From an uncultured Chitinophagaceae bacterium (GTDB taxonomy: Bacteria > Bacteroidota > Bacteroidia > Chitinophagales > Chitinophagaceae): a stretch of DNA of 64,000 nucleotides. Location: the NCBI GenBank assembly GCA_903895845.1, contig CAITVK010000074.1, positions 16,560 to 80,559 of the forward strand, given 5' to 3'. Shown here piece after piece: positions 34,501 through 42,619 of the stretch (its first letter is position 1; each line of letters begins with the position of its first letter). The notes below the pieces were generated by a model that did no database searches, was not told the DNA's origin, and was given only the letters and a program-made list of their open reading frames with translations. The position numbers and the translations under genes were made by a program.

Positions 34501-36417
34501 ATGAAGTATCAAATTACCCTCGTTAGCATGTTGCTGGTGGCTAATGCCTTGTTTAGCCAGACATTGTTTTCTTACGGTAGTAAGTCGGTCAGTAAGAAAG
34601 ATTTTTTAACGGCTTTCAGTAAGAACCCTCCCACGAAAGAAGAAAGAAGGAAGGCTTTGGATGAATATTTAGGTTTGTATATCAACTACAAACTGAAGGT
34701 TCAGGCTGGTTATGACGAAGAGTTGGATAAGCAACCTTCATTTGTTGAAGAGGGACGAAACTTCAGGAGACAGATTGCAGATAACATCATCAACGAAGAA
34801 GTAGGTATCAAGCGATTGACCGATGAAGCATTGGAACGTAGTGAGAAAGACATTCATGTGGCCCAGATATTTGTAGAAGTAAAGACTGCCGGCGATACTG
34901 CGAGTGCTTTTAAGCAAATAAACGCCGCTTACAAAGCATTGCAAGAAGGTAAACCATTTGGTGAGGTAGCAGCCAACTTCTCTACTGATGCTTCGGCAAA
35001 AAGAACAAAAGGCGACATAGGCTATATCACGGCTTTTACATTGAGTTATGCCTTTGAAAATGAAATATATAGTCTGAAACCAGGCACTTACTCTAAGCCC
35101 TACAAAAGCAGCTTTGGGTATCACATCTTTAAGAATTTAGGCGAACGTCCTGCTTTTGGAAAGCGGAAGATTGCACAGCTTAGACTGGCTACACCTAAAG
35201 GATTTTCTAAGGATGAAAGAAACGAATATTCCATTCTTGCCGATAGTATCTATGACTTATTGCAAAAAGGAGAACCTTTTGAGAAAGCTGTACAGCAGTT
35301 TAGCAATGATTATAAAACTGCTGCAAATGGAGGTGTCGTGGGTGATGTAAGTGTTGGCGATTATGACGCTGATTTTGAAAAAGAAGTCTTTGCCTTAAAG
35401 AATGTGGGTGACATCAGTAAGCCTTTTGCTACTGCTTTTGGCTATCACATCATTAAATTGCTGGAGAAAAAGCCTGCACCTACATCTATCAATGATGCCA
35501 ATGCATACGCAGAAATAAAGCAGACGGTAGAAAAAGAGGAGCGTCTGGCGACTTGTAAAAAGAATGCCTTGGAGAACAGGTGGTTGGTGGTTACTAAATA
35601 TAAACCAGGAATTTATAACCAAGCTGCTTTTAAGGAATATACCGACAGTAACATCATGCACCATATAACCAACGGCATCAAGGAAATATCAGATACTACT
35701 TTGTTGTTTTCGTTTGAGAAGAAGAAGATTTACGCAGCAGATTGGGCCGTATATATTTCTGCCAAGTTAACTAAGATGTTGCCAGATTACAGTGCTAGTT
35801 TAAAAGAGTTTGTAAATACTTCTTGCACACAATATTATACCGACAACCTTGAATTATATAGTAAAGCAATGCAGGATCAGTGTAAAGAGTTTGATGAGGC
35901 GAATGTATTGTTTGCCGCAATGGATAAACATGTTTGGGGTAAATCGAGCTCGAGCCCTGAAGAGTTGAAAGCTTTTTATGAGAAGAATAAAGAGAAGTAT
36001 CAATGGAGGGAAAGCTTGAGTGGTATCTTGGTGAATGCAAAAACAAAAGAGGCGGCGATAGAAATTGCTTCCAGAATTAAAGCTACTCCTCAAGACTGGC
36101 GCAGGATTGCTGATAGTTATGGTGCTAATGTGACCGTGGACAGTAGCAGATATGAAGTTTCTCAATTGCCAGTGAAGCAACATATTGACAACAAAGAAGG
36201 CTTTGAAAGTGTACCTGAGAAAAATACAAATGATGATGGGTATAGCTTTGTCTATATTGTAAAATCGTATCCACAAAAGGAACAACGCAGTTTTGAAGAT
36301 GCAAAAGGTGCTGCAACCAATGACTATCAACAAAAGCTGGAAGAAGAGTGGTTGGCTACTTTGAAGAAGAAGTATCCTGTGAAAGTGAATGACGCTGTTT
36401 GGAAAACGATACAATAA
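34501..36417 (+). CDS. SurA/PpiC-type periplasmic peptidyl-prolyl isomerase
   Basis: The 638-residue protein has a signal peptide (to about residue 20), an N-terminal helical region, and two parvulin domains: about residues 115-220 (ILVHVAQIF-like start HVAQIFVEVKTAG; DIGYITAFTL, YSKPYKSSFGYHIFK) and about 225-325 (GGVVGDVSVGDY, ISKPFATAFGYHIIKLL). A helical C-terminal extension follows. It is expected to assist folding of outer-membrane proteins. Same operon as the TlpA-like gene; a good terminator follows. Confidence 0.92.
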   Translation: MKYQITLVSMLLVANALFSQTLFSYGSKSVSKKDFLTAFSKNPPTKEERRKALDEYLGLYINYKLKVQAGYDEELDKQPSFVEEGRNFRRQIADNIINEEVGIKRLTDEALERSEKDIHVAQIFVEVKTAGDTASAFKQINAAYKALQEGKPFGEVAANFSTDASAKRTKGDIGYITAFTLSYAFENEIYSLKPGTYSKPYKSSFGYHIFKNLGERPAFGKRKIAQLRLATPKGFSKDERNEYSILADSIYDLLQKGEPFEKAVQQFSNDYKTAANGGVVGDVSVGDYDADFEKEVFALKNVGDISKPFATAFGYHIIKLLEKKPAPTSINDANAYAEIKQTVEKEERLATCKKNALENRWLVVTKYKPGIYNQAAFKEYTDSNIMHHITNGIKEISDTTLLFSFEKKKIYAADWAVYISAKLTKMLPDYSASLKEFVNTSCTQYYTDNLELYSKAMQDQCKEFDEANVLFAAMDKHVWGKSSSSPEELKAFYEKNKEKYQWRESLSGILVNAKTKEAAIEIASRIKATPQDWRRIADSYGANVTVDSSRYEVSQLPVKQHIDNKEGFESVPEKNTNDDGYSFVYIVKSYPQKEQRSFEDAKGAATNDYQQKLEEEWLATLKKKYPVKVNDAVWKTIQ

Positions 36418-36435
36418 ACATCTAATTAGTCATAT

Positions 36436-36472
36436 AAAAAGCAGCTTACCGATATGGTAGCTGCTTTTTTTG
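36436..36472 (+). terminator. Terminator after the SurA/PpiC gene
   Basis: A GC-rich stem (AGCAGCT..ACC with GGT..AGCTGCT) with a 5-nt loop is followed by seven T residues on the plus strand. Confidence 0.85.
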
Positions 36473-36493
36473 TAGAGTGAAACAAGTAATAGT

Positions 36494-37072
36494 ATGCCCT
36501 TTCTCATTAATTCATATCAAACAAAATTAATAGAAGCCGGTTGTGACGAAGCTGGCAGGGGATGTTATGCAGGGCCTGTATTTGCTGCGGCAGTTATATT
36601 ACCAACAGACTTTTACCACCCACTGCTGAATGATAGTAAGCAAGTGAAGGAAAAGGAAAGGGACTTATTGAGAAACTATATTGAAGAGAATGCTCTAAGC
36701 TTTGGTGTTGCGATGGTGGATAATGAGGAGATTGATCGCATTAATATTCTGAAAGCATCTTTCAAGGCGATGCATCTGGCAATTGAGAAGCTAACTATTG
36801 TTCCCGAACTATTGTCAATTGATGGGAATCGGTTCACGAGCTATCCGTTTATTCCGCACAACTGCATCATCAAAGGGGATGGAAAGTATGCAAACATTGC
36901 AGCAGCGAGTATCCTTGCTAAAACTTATCGGGATGCGTATATGAAGCAATTACATGAGCAATTTCCTATGTATAGCTGGAACCAAAACAAGGGCTATGGT
37001 ACTTTAATCCATAGAAATGCCATAGAACAATACGGATTTACACCCTATCATCGGATGAGTTTTAAGATATAA
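36494..37072 (+). CDS. rnhB: Ribonuclease HII
   Basis: The 192-residue enzyme cleaves the RNA strand of RNA-DNA hybrids and removes single ribonucleotides. The active-site acidic residues are in CDEAGRG (Asp/Glu near 19-20), SIDGNRF and YRDAYMKQL. The usual GRGxxAGP loop reads GRGCYAGP. A lone gene convergent with the GH63-like gene, with a long hairpin between them. Confidence 0.96.
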   Translation: MPFLINSYQTKLIEAGCDEAGRGCYAGPVFAAAVILPTDFYHPLLNDSKQVKEKERDLLRNYIEENALSFGVAMVDNEEIDRINILKASFKAMHLAIEKLTIVPELLSIDGNRFTSYPFIPHNCIIKGDGKYANIAAASILAKTYRDAYMKQLHEQFPMYSWNQNKGYGTLIHRNAIEQYGFTPYHRMSFKI

Positions 37073-37079
37073 TAGTAAT

Positions 37080-37137
37080 ACGTTTTAAGTTATACGTTGG
37101 ACGTCCTACCTAACGTACAACGAATAACTTAAAACGT
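37080..37137. repeat. 25-bp inverted repeat between convergent rnhB and GH63 genes
   Basis: Bases 37080-37104 and 37113-37137 are reverse complements at 23 of 25 positions, with an 8-nt loop. The arms are ACGTTTTAAGTTAT plus (A/T)CGTTG(G/T)ACGT. It fills the gap between two converging genes and could terminate either transcript, though no T run follows. Confidence 0.85.
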
Positions 37138-37145
37138 ACAACTCC

Positions 37146-39815
37146 CTATTCTTCCTCCTCGTCATCTACTTTAATCGGAACTTTTTCAGGCTTTGGCTTC
37201 TTGCGATTCATCTGATTGATTAAATCTGCAACCACTGCCGTCCAGCCTGTTTGATGACTTGCACCTAAACCTTTGCCACTATCTCCATGAAAGTATTCAA
37301 AGAACAAAACGAGGTCTTCATTGCCGGGTTGTTGATAGAATTTGTTGTACTCGGCATTGGAGCGACGCATTCCTTCCTCATCTTTTTGAAAGATACTGAT
37401 TACCCTATTGGTCAGCTCATCGGCTACTTGTTCCAGGTTCATCATATTACCAGAACCCGTAGGACATTCTACCAATAAAGTATCTTCATAAAAGCTAGCA
37501 TACTTTCTTATAGAACGAATGAACAAGTAGTTGATTGGTATCCACACCGGACCACGCCAGTTGGAATTACCACCAAACAGATTGGAAGTAGAATCCCCGG
37601 GATCATAGCCGATGGTATATAGCTTACCATCCAAGGTGACAGAGTAAGGGTTTTTCTCGTGGTATTTAGACAATGCACGGATGCCTCCTTCAGAAAGAAA
37701 TTCTTCTTCGTTCAACATTCTTTTCAGTAAAGCAATCAACCTTTCTCTAGGTACTAAGGACAATAATATTTTATCGCTATCGCTTCTTTCTTCATTAGGC
37801 CAGAAGCGATTATTCTTCTTACGATAGTTTTCAAACCAGCCGATGCGGCGTTTAAAGTCTGTAAGTTTATTTAAAGTACTTTTTTCTATTACAGATACCG
37901 CCAACAAAGGCGTCAGCCCAACAATTGATTGTGTTTTTAATGGTATGGTTTCGCCACCTTTAATACTCAGTGTATCATAAAAAAACTGGTCTTCTTTATT
38001 CCATAAGATGTGTTCGTTCATTGCTTCGGCAATCAACACGAAGTGTTCAAAAAACTTAGTGGCTGTATCTTCAAAGGCAACATCATTTACAGCAATTTCC
38101 AAAGCAATATCCATCATATTCAAGGCATATTTCCCCATCCAGCTAGTTCCATCTGCCTGTTCTAGTTGCATGTGTGCGGCAATGCCATAACTCCTGTCGA
38201 AAACGCCAATATTATCCAATCCTAAGAACCCACCTTGGAAGATATTGTTTCCTTTTTCGTCTTTTCTGTTAATCCACCAGGTAAAGTTGATGATCAGTTT
38301 CTGAAAGATACGCTTCAAGAAAGTTAAGTCGCCTTTGCCTGTGTTTTCTTTCTCAATTTTATATACCTGCAATGCTGCCCAAGCGTGTACTGGCGGATTT
38401 ACATCGCCAAAATTCCATTCGTAAGCAGGTAACTGGCCATCGGGTTTCATATACCACTCACGCATGATGAGTATCAGTTGATGCTTTGCAAAAGTTACAT
38501 CAATCATAGCCATTGGAATACAGTGGAAAGCCAGATCCCAAGCGGCATACCAGGGATATTCCCATTTATCGGGCATTAGAATAATATCCTGATTTTTCAA
38601 GTGTTTCCAGTCACTGTTTCGACCATACTTTTTTCCATCATTAACGGGAGAGATGCCATCACTTGTTGATAACCAACGCTCTACATCGTAATGATAGTAT
38701 TGTTTGCTCCATAATAATCCCGCAAAAGCCTGACGTTGTATGTTCAGTAAATCCTTTGGGGTATCTGGATGGAGCAAAGAAGTATAGAAGTCATCTGCCT
38801 GCTGTTTTCTATTTGTAAATACAGATGCAATGCCTCCACCAAAAGGATTATCGTGAGGTTTGCTACTTAGCCGGCAATAAATTGTTTTTGTAGCCCCGCC
38901 TTCGATAGTGTAGTTGTAAACAGGGGAGAATTTAGTCCCCGTTTTTCTATCACGCAGTGCTTGTGTATGTTGCCCGTGAATGATAGCCGAATGAAACGCA
39001 TCTTTTACAAAAGGGGTCTCATTGGGAATGCCCATTATCTTTTGTTTATTGGTTTCATTGTCTGTAAACAATGCATCATCTGCCTTTTGGAAATAAAAAT
39101 AATAACTCCCCAATCTTTCCTGCTCTGCAATCACTGAGGTTTTGCCGAGCGATGTTATCTTTCCTTTCTTTTCGTCACTCCCATTTTTCCATCTGTTATA
39201 AAACCAAAGTGTGGGCAAAACAGTTATTGGTGCTGCTTCCTTGAACTTATTGGTAATGTCTATCTTTATGAAAATGTCTTGAGAGCTTTGTTTGGCATAA
39301 GTCACTTTTACATCAAAGTATTCATTATTGTTGAATACGCCTGTATCCAGTATTTCATATTCTGGCTCGTGTTTGCCCCTTGCTTTGTTACCATGAACCA
39401 GTTTATCATAAGGGAATGCCTGTTGTGGATACTTATACAAGTATTCCATGTAATAGTGAGTTGGCACATTATCCAAGTAATAATACAACTCTTTTACGTC
39501 CTCACCATGATTCCCTTCTCCGTTGGCAAGCCCAAAAAGACGTTCTTTTAGTATTGGGTCTTTACCATTCCACAAAGCGATGGCAAAGCATAAGTTCTGA
39601 AAATAATCTGTAATACCAGCCAATCCATCTTCCCCCCAACGATAAACCCTGCTTGGTGCATGGTCGTGTGGGAAATAATTCCAGGCATCTCCGTGTGGTC
39701 CATAATCTTCTCGCACTGTACCCCATTGCCGCTCGCTCAAATAGGGACCCCATTGCTCTAACGGTATATTTTTTCGTTCATTTACGGAAAGGCGTTGATG
39801 TTCTGCACTCATCAT
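37146..39815 (-). CDS. GH63-like glucosidase
   Basis: The 889-residue cytosolic protein has no signal peptide. An N-terminal beta region (ERKNIPLEQWGPYLSERQWG; EDYGPHGDAWNYFPHDHAP) is followed by an (alpha/alpha)6 barrel from about residue 420 (WKHLKNQDIILMPDKWEYPW; AWDLAFHCIPMAM; YIIGYDPGDSTS-like; NSNWRGPVWIPINYLF). These segments mark the mannosyl-oligosaccharide-glucosidase-like family (GH63 / MGH1-type). The substrate in bacteria is not established. The second Met (39812) could also be the start. Confidence 0.88.
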   Translation of the reverse strand: MMSAEHQRLSVNERKNIPLEQWGPYLSERQWGTVREDYGPHGDAWNYFPHDHAPSRVYRWGEDGLAGITDYFQNLCFAIALWNGKDPILKERLFGLANGEGNHGEDVKELYYYLDNVPTHYYMEYLYKYPQQAFPYDKLVHGNKARGKHEPEYEILDTGVFNNNEYFDVKVTYAKQSSQDIFIKIDITNKFKEAAPITVLPTLWFYNRWKNGSDEKKGKITSLGKTSVIAEQERLGSYYFYFQKADDALFTDNETNKQKIMGIPNETPFVKDAFHSAIIHGQHTQALRDRKTGTKFSPVYNYTIEGGATKTIYCRLSSKPHDNPFGGGIASVFTNRKQQADDFYTSLLHPDTPKDLLNIQRQAFAGLLWSKQYYHYDVERWLSTSDGISPVNDGKKYGRNSDWKHLKNQDIILMPDKWEYPWYAAWDLAFHCIPMAMIDVTFAKHQLILIMREWYMKPDGQLPAYEWNFGDVNPPVHAWAALQVYKIEKENTGKGDLTFLKRIFQKLIINFTWWINRKDEKGNNIFQGGFLGLDNIGVFDRSYGIAAHMQLEQADGTSWMGKYALNMMDIALEIAVNDVAFEDTATKFFEHFVLIAEAMNEHILWNKEDQFFYDTLSIKGGETIPLKTQSIVGLTPLLAVSVIEKSTLNKLTDFKRRIGWFENYRKKNNRFWPNEERSDSDKILLSLVPRERLIALLKRMLNEEEFLSEGGIRALSKYHEKNPYSVTLDGKLYTIGYDPGDSTSNLFGGNSNWRGPVWIPINYLFIRSIRKYASFYEDTLLVECPTGSGNMMNLEQVADELTNRVISIFQKDEEGMRRSNAEYNKFYQQPGNEDLVLFFEYFHGDSGKGLGASHQTGWTAVVADLINQMNRKKPKPEKVPIKVDDEEEE

Positions 39816-39842
39816 ATTCTAGAAAGCTGTGTTTAATCAATC

Positions 39843-39860
39843 AATTTATTGCAATAAATT
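39843..39860. promoter_or_regulatory. Perfect 18-bp palindrome upstream of the GH63-like gene
   Basis: AATTTATTGCAATAAATT is its own reverse complement and lies 28 bp before the GH63-like start codon. It could be an operator for a dimeric regulator or simply an AT-rich hairpin. The Fur-family gene ends 76 bp away. Confidence 0.4.
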
Positions 39861-39935
39861 ATATACAACGAAATGAAGTGTAAATAATTGTTTTTTAATG
39901 CTTCAGACAATAAATATAGGGGGATTTGTGGTAAC

Positions 39936-40346
39936 CTATCTGCAATTTTTGCATATGCCACTTATTACGACATCAGATTGCTTCTGGATGAAGCCTTCTG
40001 GGAGGGAAACATTGGGGATAGATACATTGTCAAGGCAATACGTTGTACTACAAATGTCACAGATAAAATGCACGTGATTGTCGTGGTGATGTCCTGCTTT
40101 GCAATCATCTTTACAGAGGGCATAGAGTACACTATTATCCACCGTAGGGATGGTATGAATAATGCCTTTTTCTACGAATGTCTGTAGTGTACGATAGATG
40201 GTTACCCTATCGAAAGAGGCGGAAGAACGTTTCTCTATATCAGCATGAGCCAATGCCCCTTTACTGGCATGAAATAACTCTAGTATCTGCTTCCTGCTTT
40301 CTGTTATGCTTAGTCCGTTGTGTTTTAATATCTCGGTGGAGTGCAT
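39936..40346 (-). CDS. Fur-family transcriptional regulator (Zur-like)
   Basis: The 136-residue protein has the winged-helix domain (residues 1-80; ITESRKQILELFHASKGALA and SFDRVTIYRTLQTFVEKGII) and a metal-binding dimerisation domain with HHHDNHVHFICDIC and a terminal CKNC zinc site. It is a metal-dependent repressor. Metal specificity cannot be settled by sequence; the neighbouring MerC, SCO1 genes and a TGCAAC..GTTGCA palindrome suggest Zur or a related metal sensor. It lies downstream of the SCO1 gene. Confidence 0.9.
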   Translation of the reverse strand: MHSTEILKHNGLSITESRKQILELFHASKGALAHADIEKRSSASFDRVTIYRTLQTFVEKGIIHTIPTVDNSVLYALCKDDCKAGHHHDNHVHFICDICSTTYCLDNVSIPNVSLPEGFIQKQSDVVISGICKNCR

Positions 40347-40352
40347 TTTTTT

Positions 40353-40450
40353 AGATATTAGTTATTAGATAGTAGATATTAACTCTTGAATTGCTTAATA
40401 GATAGAAATACGGGTTAAAACTAATATCCACTATCTAATATCTACTATCT
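40353..40450. repeat. Imperfect 30-bp word-repeat hairpin between SCO1 and fur genes
   Basis: AGATATTAGTTATTAGATAG-type words at 40353-40382 pair with their reverse complement at 40420-40450 at about 26 of 30 positions. The design is the same as the ATGAGTTAT hairpins at other sites, but with another word. Confidence 0.8.
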
Positions 40451-40460
40451 CTCTTAAGTC

Positions 40461-41111
40461 TTATTGATTAAATATTCCATTTACAAAATTCCCGTTCTTG
40501 CTTTTTTCTTTCAATAAAATAGCAATATCATCTTTCAGTCTGTCCAGTTCGTCTTTTTTCAGTCCATCATATATCTGACCACGTACTTGTCCGTCTTTAT
40601 CTACCAAGGCAAAGAACTGGGTATGAATAAACTGATCTTCTATCTTTTCCAATGAGTTCTTAGGGTCATCCAGCAGATAACTGTTACGTGCCTGATAGTA
40701 CAGACTATCTTTTCTGCCAGTAAGGAATATCCATTTTCTGGTATCTACTTTCAGGCTGTCAGCATAATGTTTCATCCTTGGTACACTATCCGTTTCGGGA
40801 TCGCAACTATGCGATAAGATAATAAAATTTGGTTCGTCCTTAAACTGATCGTAGATGGTGTGCATATTGGTGTTCATTCGAGGGCATATGCCTTTGCAAG
40901 TAGTAAAAAAATATTCCACAACCGCCACTTTACCCAACATATCTCTATCAGTAAAGGCAATATTGTCCTGATTTTTAAAGGAAAAGGGCTTTACATAACT
41001 CAACACGGGCAATTGCGTTTTCCAGGCGTCGGTACCTTTAAAAAGAAAGAACCAGAAACTGATAACCAGCACGATGAAAAAGCTGACGTATATAAAAATT
41101 TTCTTAGTCAT
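40461..41111 (-). CDS. SCO1/SenC-family copper chaperone
   Basis: The 216-residue membrane-anchored protein has an N-terminal helix (IFIYVSFFIVLVISFWFFLF) and a thioredoxin-like domain with the CxxxC copper site (TTCKGICPRMN) and a downstream conserved His (IHTQFFALVDKDG). SCO proteins deliver copper to cytochrome oxidases or act as thiol reductases. The cbb3 operon lies 23 kb away in the same window. The start of transcription overlaps a palindromic operator candidate. Confidence 0.93.
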   Translation of the reverse strand: MTKKIFIYVSFFIVLVISFWFFLFKGTDAWKTQLPVLSYVKPFSFKNQDNIAFTDRDMLGKVAVVEYFFTTCKGICPRMNTNMHTIYDQFKDEPNFIILSHSCDPETDSVPRMKHYADSLKVDTRKWIFLTGRKDSLYYQARNSYLLDDPKNSLEKIEDQFIHTQFFALVDKDGQVRGQIYDGLKKDELDRLKDDIAILLKEKSKNGNFVNGIFNQ

Positions 41112-41127
41112 TTATGATGTAATTGGG

Positions 41128-41147
41128 TGCAAAGTTAACTTGTTGCA
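41128..41147 (-). promoter_or_regulatory. SCO1 promoter overlapping an operator half-site
   Basis: On the minus strand TAACTTTG (41130-41137) fits TAnnTTTG, 18 bp before the SCO1 start. The region also contains TTGTTGCA (41140-41147), identical to a half of the palindrome at 41225-41239, and a self-complementary AAGTTAACTT. A repressor bound here would block transcription. Confidence 0.5.
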
Positions 41148-41224
41148 ACGGATATTAATTCGTCTTTTGACAATGTTCTCGTGTACTTGAACCTATTTTG
41201 TTCGTTTTAAAGAAACAAATATTT

Positions 41225-41239
41225 TGCAACAAAGTTGCA
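41225..41239. promoter_or_regulatory. 15-bp inverted repeat operator upstream of merC
   Basis: TGCAAC-AAA-GTTGCA is a perfect inverted repeat lying 22 bp before the chosen MerC start. Its size and place fit a Fur-family operator. It sits in the divergent SCO1/MerC intergenic region next to a Fur-family gene. Confidence 0.55.
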
Positions 41240-41260
41240 GGTATCTATATTTGCTGTCCG

Positions 41261-41632
41261 ATGCGATTAAAAATAAATTGGGATGCGCTTGGTATTACTA
41301 CTTCAATTGCCTGTGCTATCCACTGCGCGCTACTCCCTCTATTTCTTACAAGTCTGCCTTTGTTTGGTGTCAACATCATTCACAATTTTGCGTTTGAGTA
41401 TGGTATGATTGCGCTTGCTTTTGTAGTGGGTACGTTTGCTTTACGTCACGGATATGCCAAACATCACCATCGGGTGCTTCCTATCTTGCTTTTCAGTATT
41501 GGTATCTGCTTCTTATTAGCCAAACAAATCTGGCATCAATGGGAGTTATATCTATTGCCTCCCGCCGTTTTTTTTATCCTTTTGGCTCATTATTATAACC
41601 TCAAGCTTACCAAAAGCTGCACAAATCATTAA
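41261..41632 (+). CDS. MerC-domain membrane protein
   Basis: The frame extends to a TTG at 41198 that would place the operator inside the gene, so I choose the ATG at 41261, giving MRLKINWDALGITTSIACAI and 123 residues. Four membrane helices and the paired CAIHCALLPL motif in the first helix are those of MerC-type metal transport proteins. In Bacteroidota such small proteins accompany Fur/Zur regulators and probably move zinc or another metal. Confidence 0.85.
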   Translation: MRLKINWDALGITTSIACAIHCALLPLFLTSLPLFGVNIIHNFAFEYGMIALAFVVGTFALRHGYAKHHHRVLPILLFSIGICFLLAKQIWHQWELYLLPPAVFFILLAHYYNLKLTKSCTNH

Positions 41633-41663
41633 TAAATTACTTAACTGCTTTATTATCTAAAAC

Positions 41664-41708
41664 AAAAAGGGGTTACAGTAAAAAATACATTTACTGCAAT
41701 CCCTTTTT
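41664..41708. terminator. Bidirectional terminator between merC and doxX
   Basis: A long imperfect stem (AAAAAGGGGTTACAGTAAA against TTTACTGCAATCCCTTTTT) lies between converging genes, with A and T runs on the two sides so that it can serve both strands. Confidence 0.85.
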
Positions 41709-41732
41709 AGTTCTCTTTTAGTCTATTGAATG

Positions 41733-42224
41733 CTACATCGACGCTTCGAATATCTTGTCGGTATGTCCTTTTTCTGTTGCCGCTTTTATATAGCTTTTAA
41801 AGTACTCATCAGCCGATATAATGCCACTTCCAAACAAGGTAAAGATGAATAATAATGTAAGTACCAGAACAGAAAGTACGAACTCAGAGTCTTGAACGCC
41901 CCTGCCTGTATTGAGATTTACAAAAAATACAGCACCAAGCAGAATGGGGATTTGAATAGCGCAAGCCCATCTGGTAAACAATCCTACAGTAATAAATAGT
42001 CCTCCCAATAGCGAGAGATAAGTGATGGCTAGTGCCACTTCGGTTTCGTAGCTTCTAAAGATGCTGAGCTTACTGTTTTGTGCAAGTTGCTCGAAATAGA
42101 CAAAGTTTTGAAGGAAAAATAGGCCTTTCCAGAAAAGAATCAATCCTAGTAACATTCTTAAAATGGCCCACCATCTAGGTTGGTTGGGGATGTTGTTTAC
42201 AAGTGTTTCTTCCATGACAATCAT
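41733..42224 (-). CDS. DoxX-family membrane protein
   Basis: The 163-residue protein has four membrane helices (ILRMLLGLILFWKGLFFLQN; AITYLSLLGGLFITVGLFTR; IPILLGAVFFVNL; VLSVLVLTLLFIFTLFGSG) in the DoxX/SURF4 arrangement. Function is unknown; related proteins appear in respiratory or redox contexts. A start at the Met three codons in (42215) is equally possible. Confidence 0.85.
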   Translation of the reverse strand: MIVMEETLVNNIPNQPRWWAILRMLLGLILFWKGLFFLQNFVYFEQLAQNSKLSIFRSYETEVALAITYLSLLGGLFITVGLFTRWACAIQIPILLGAVFFVNLNTGRGVQDSEFVLSVLVLTLLFIFTLFGSGIISADEYFKSYIKAATEKGHTDKIFEASM

Positions 42225-42619
42225 TTTTTGTTGTTAAAAAATAGTTCCCTTAGTGGGAATGCAATCGTTATCAAAGATACCTGAACATATAAAAACGCTT
42301 CCTGCGATTTTAGAAATATTTTCCGAGAACAATGTAAAATAGTTTATTACCAATTTGAATGAGATTGATTTATAAGGCTCATGTTTTTGTTAATCTTTTC
42401 AGTTTAAAAAAAGTTTGTTCCAGGAAATGAAAGACTTTTCCCTTCGAAATTCATTTTTCTTGACGATAAAGAAGGATATCAATCGTTTTTTCAATACAAA
42501 AGGGGGAAATGTTCTAGTGCAGTTAGTTCAATAGCATTAAACACTCAAGTGTACGATTAACAGCAATCAAAGGGTTGTTAATCGTGTGTTTTAAGCCCGA
42601 AAACCGGGGATGTAGCGGA
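42225..42619. other. 395-bp intergenic region
   Basis: Apart from a hairpin (42553-42585) the region shows nothing: it is AT-rich and has no open frame of note. A promoter for doxX may lie at its left end but no clear -7 element was found. Confidence 0.5.
42553..42585 (-). terminator. Hairpin after the GH43 gene
   Basis: A perfect 10-bp stem (ACGATTAACA with TGTTAATCGT) with a 13-nt loop lies 35 bp beyond the GH43 stop codon. No T run follows closely, so termination is likely but not certain. Confidence 0.55.
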
